From an uncultured Verrucomicrobiota bacterium (lineage in GTDB: Bacteria > Verrucomicrobiota > Kiritimatiellia > RFP12 > UBA3636), in the NCBI GenBank assembly GCA_946612175.1, contig CAMOEO010000143.1:1-7730 (forward strand): a stretch of 7,730 nucleotides of DNA. The letters are read 5' to 3'. Numbering within the stretch: position 1 is the stretch's first letter; the number at the start of each line of letters is the position of its first letter. Below are positions 6,174-7,730 of the stretch, piece after piece. The position numbers and the translations under genes are program-made. Below the pieces are notes generated by a model that saw only the letters and a program-made list of their open reading frames with translations, did not search any database and was not told the DNA's origin.

Positions 6174-6652
6174 GGGAGGGGGAGGTGCAGCGCGGCCGCC
6201 GCCGCGCGGACGACGGCGGCGTGGTCGAACGCCAGCGGGGGAAGGGCGGCGAGGGGGAACCAGCGGGCCGCGGCCGCGTCGTCGCCGGCGCGGACGGCGC
6301 ACTCGGACTTCGGCGCCGCCACGGCGTAGGCGGCGGAGAGCACGCGGCCGCGCGGGTCGCGGCCGACGGCGTCGAAGAGCCCGACGAAGGCGAACGGGCG
6401 CCCGGGGAGATGGACGCCCGTCTCCTCCCGCAGCTCGCGCCGCGCGCAGGCCTCGGCCGTCTCGTCCATCTCGAGGAAGCCGCCCGGCAGCGCCCAGCGC
6501 CCGCGGAAGGGCTCGTTGCGCCGCTCGACGAGGAGCAGCTCCCATCCGCCGCCGGGGGCGCCGCCCGCGCCGCCGGAGAACGCGAACACGGCCGCGTCCG
6601 CCGTCACCGCCGGGCGCGGGTAGTCGTAGGTGTAGGTGCCACGTTCCGCCAT
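6170..6652 (-). CDS. NUDIX hydrolase (ADP-ribose pyrophosphatase-like)
   Basis: 160 residues, cytosolic. The NUDIX box is complete at 58-80: Gly58, Glu64, then RELREETGV (72-80), matching G-x5-E-x7-R-E-U-x-E-E-x-G-U. These glutamates bind the metal for hydrolysis of a nucleoside diphosphate linked to another group. The opening YPRPAVTADAAVFAF (11-25), LLVERRNEPFRGRWALPGG (40-58) and the closing LAFDHAAVV (140-148) resemble the COG1051 ADP-ribose pyrophosphatase group; the true substrate cannot be read from the sequence. The ATG at 6652 starts the conserved segment and lies 8 bases after a -10 box. It is the first gene of a two-gene operon with pyrF, sharing four bases with it, which hints at a shared role in nucleotide metabolism or simply at genome packing. 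Confidence 0.9.
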   Translation of the reverse strand: MAERGTYTYDYPRPAVTADAAVFAFSGGAGGAPGGGWELLLVERRNEPFRGRWALPGGFLEMDETAEACARRELREETGVHLPGRPFAFVGLFDAVGRDPRGRVLSAAYAVAAPKSECAVRAGDDAAAARWFPLAALPPLAFDHAAVVRAAAAALHLPLP

Positions 6653-6660
6653 GGGGCGGA

Positions 6661-6689
6661 ATGATAGCAGAAAGGACGGGCGAAGGGAA
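6661..6689 (-). promoter_or_regulatory. Promoter of the NUDIX-pyrF operon, extended -10, predicted leaderless start
   Basis: On the minus strand there is a weaker TTCCCT (6689-6684), 17 bases, then TGC-TATCAT (6669-6661). Eight bases separate the -10 from the ATG at 6652, so a leaderless transcript is expected. No ribosome site lies between them. Confidence 0.6.
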
Positions 6690-6703
6690 CCCTCCTTTTG
6701 CGC

Positions 6704-6733
6704 TCGACCTCGCGCGGCCGGGTATGCTAGAAT
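6704..6733 (+). promoter_or_regulatory. Promoter of the Gfo/Idh/MocA oxidoreductase gene, extended -10
   Basis: TCGACC (6704-6709), 18 bases, then TGC-TAGAAT (6725-6733). The start of transcription should be near 6740, leaving a leader of about 96 bases. It is divergent from the NUDIX promoter, with only about 14 bases between the two -35 boxes, so they could share a regulator. Confidence 0.6.
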
Positions 6734-6738
6734 GGCGC

Positions 6739-6794
6739 CGTCTTCCGCGCGATCCGGCGACGGGGCGCGCGCCCCGCGGGCCGCGCGGAGGGCG
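6739..6794 (+). promoter_or_regulatory. Structured 5' leader of the oxidoreductase gene
   Basis: Bases 6739-6751 pair with 6782-6794 over 13 positions without a break (two G-U pairs in RNA). They enclose a perfect 16-base palindrome at 6761-6776, which can form a 6-bp hairpin with a 4-base loop. The outer stem begins at the predicted transcription start and ends about 40 bases before the ATG. That 40-base tail is A/C-rich, looks unpaired and holds the AAAGG ribosome site (6824-6828). It matches no riboswitch class I recognise; it may stabilise the mRNA or regulate it. Confidence 0.4.
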
Positions 6795-6835
6795 AAACCG
6801 GAACATCACCAACCCAAAACAGCAAAGGCTCCCAC

Positions 6836-7730
6836 ATGGCCGACAACAACATGAGCGTCTCCACCGCGATCGCGGGCAAGAAGGCGGCGTACAAAGGCAA
6901 GAAACTCCGCATCGCGATCATCGGCTGCGGCGGCATCGCCCAATCCCACATGGCCGCCTACAAGAACATCGACAACGCCGAGGTCGTGGCGGGGTGCGAC
7001 ATCGTCCAGGACCGCCTCGACCTGATGCAGGAGAAGTGGGGCCTCCCGAAGGAGGCGCTCTTCCTCGACGGCACGCAGAAGCCCTGGCTCGCCATGTTCA
7101 AGGCGATGAAGGGGAAGATCGACGCCGTGGACGTCTGCACCCCGAACGGCGTGCACGCCCCCGCGGTGATCGACGCCTGCAACGCGGGCCTGCACGCGAT
7201 GACCGAGAAGCCGATGGCGATGACCGTGAAGGAGTGCAAGGACATGGTCGCCGCGGCGAAGAAGAACAACGTCAAGCTCTCCGTCGGCTTCCAGCGCCGC
7301 TACCAGCACAACAGCGAGAACCTCGCGAAGATGCGCGCCGAGGGCTTCTTCGGCGACGTCATGCTCGTCCGCGTGAAGGCCTGCCGCCGCCGCGGCATCC
7401 CGAACTGGGGCGTCTTCGGCCAGAAGGACAAGCAGGGCGGCGGTCCGCTCATCGACATCGGCGTGCACATCATCGAGAGCGCGATGGCGTTCCTCGGCAA
7501 CCCCAAGCCGATCTACGCCTCCGCCGGCACCTGGACGTTCCTCGGCGACAAGCCCTCGACCGTCATGTCGATGTGGCCGGGCTGGGACTACAAGACCTAC
7601 ACGGTCGAGGACTTCGCCTGCGGCCAGATCCGCTTCGACAACGGCACGATCATGCAGATCGAGGCGTCGTTCGCGGACCACCAGAAGGAGCACGACGTCG
7701 AGGACTGGTGGGCCTACGGCACCAAGGCCG
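6836..7730 (+). CDS. Gfo/Idh/MocA family NAD(P)-dependent oxidoreductase (partial, cut by the window's right edge)
   Basis: 298 codons are visible. After about 22 basic, polar residues, a Rossmann domain begins: LRIAIIGCGGIAQSH (24-38) binds the NAD(P) pyrophosphate, and CTPNGVHAP (101-109) and EKPMAMT (124-130) follow, the latter with Lys125 that contacts substrate and cofactor. In the C-terminal alpha/beta domain, GGGPLIDIGVHIIE (201-214) supplies the family's Asp207 and His211 active-site pair. Relatives oxidise or reduce sugars, inositols and amino-sugars in the cytoplasm; substrate cannot be assigned. The family is often abundant in PVC-group genomes. The ATG at 6836 has AAAGG 7 bases upstream; an ATG five codons later (6851) is possible but has poorer spacing. 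The fold normally extends to 350-450 residues, so the end lies beyond the window. It may act on products of glycan breakdown, but it is not in an operon with the GH127-like gene. Confidence 0.93.
   Translation, partial: MADNNMSVSTAIAGKKAAYKGKKLRIAIIGCGGIAQSHMAAYKNIDNAEVVAGCDIVQDRLDLMQEKWGLPKEALFLDGTQKPWLAMFKAMKGKIDAVDVCTPNGVHAPAVIDACNAGLHAMTEKPMAMTVKECKDMVAAAKKNNVKLSVGFQRRYQHNSENLAKMRAEGFFGDVMLVRVKACRRRGIPNWGVFGQKDKQGGGPLIDIGVHIIESAMAFLGNPKPIYASAGTWTFLGDKPSTVMSMWPGWDYKTYTVEDFACGQIRFDNGTIMQIEASFADHQKEHDVEDWWAYGTKA

Noticed and set aside
5475..6812. A single long minus-strand frame suggesting a fused upstream domain on pyrF
   Set aside because: Upstream of 6173 this frame is out of phase with the NUDIX gene, whose complete NUDIX box fixes the true frame; the extension is Arg/Pro/Gly-rich noise.
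6806..7693. A 295-codon minus-strand frame opposite the oxidoreductase
   Set aside because: Repetitive Val/Asp/His/Leu/Arg sequence typical of the antisense of a GC-rich gene; the plus-strand gene has the full Gfo/Idh/MocA motif set.

Overview
This is a GC-rich bacterial chromosomal segment of mostly ordinary, tightly packed genes. Two predicted lipoproteins, one of them an M48 peptidase, point to a diderm bacterium. The GH127-like protein with an E-T-C / C-C metal motif and the Gfo/Idh/MocA oxidoreductase suggest a glycan-degrading member of the PVC group (Kiritimatiellota, Lentisphaerota or Planctomycetota). That placement is inference; no rRNA or other phylogenetic marker is present.

Layout. 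Positions 1-278 (minus) hold the start of a zinc-ribbon protein with two hydrophobic segments, cut by the window edge. A perfect 15-bp terminator hairpin at 290-324 separates it from a surface lipoprotein gene (343-1236, minus). A divergent promoter region (1237-1414) drives that lipoprotein leftward and the 16S rRNA m5C methyltransferase gene rsmB (1415-2746) rightward. rsmB converges, across 42 bp, on a lipoprotein M48 metallopeptidase gene (2789-3580, minus). A 108-bp intergenic region with two strong inverted repeats follows. Next come a cytosolic GH127/DUF1680-like protein (3689-5389, minus), pyrF (5475-6173, minus) and a NUDIX hydrolase (6170-6652, minus). NUDIX and pyrF overlap as ATGA and form an operon that may read into the GH127-like gene, although that gene has its own promoter. 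A divergent region (6653-6835) leads to a Gfo/Idh/MocA oxidoreductase (6836 to the right edge, plus), which is preceded by a structured leader.

The most coherent non-coding signal is promoter architecture. Six genes have a recognisable sigma70-like promoter, and five of these carry an extended -10 of the form TGN-TA(G/T)(A/C)(A/C)T. For rsmB, the M48 peptidase and NUDIX the -10 lies only 7-8 bases before the ATG, which predicts leaderless mRNAs. Only the surface lipoprotein and the oxidoreductase show even a modest Shine-Dalgarno sequence.

No mobile element, CRISPR array, tRNA, rRNA, toxin-antitoxin or defence system was seen. The genes do not form one pathway: they cover rRNA modification, pyrimidine synthesis, nucleotide clean-up, envelope proteolysis and probable sugar metabolism. 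I found no convincing new multi-gene system. The leads worth following are the leaderless promoter pattern, the tandem hairpin element, the structured leader, the modular lipoprotein and the uncharacterised GH127-like branch.
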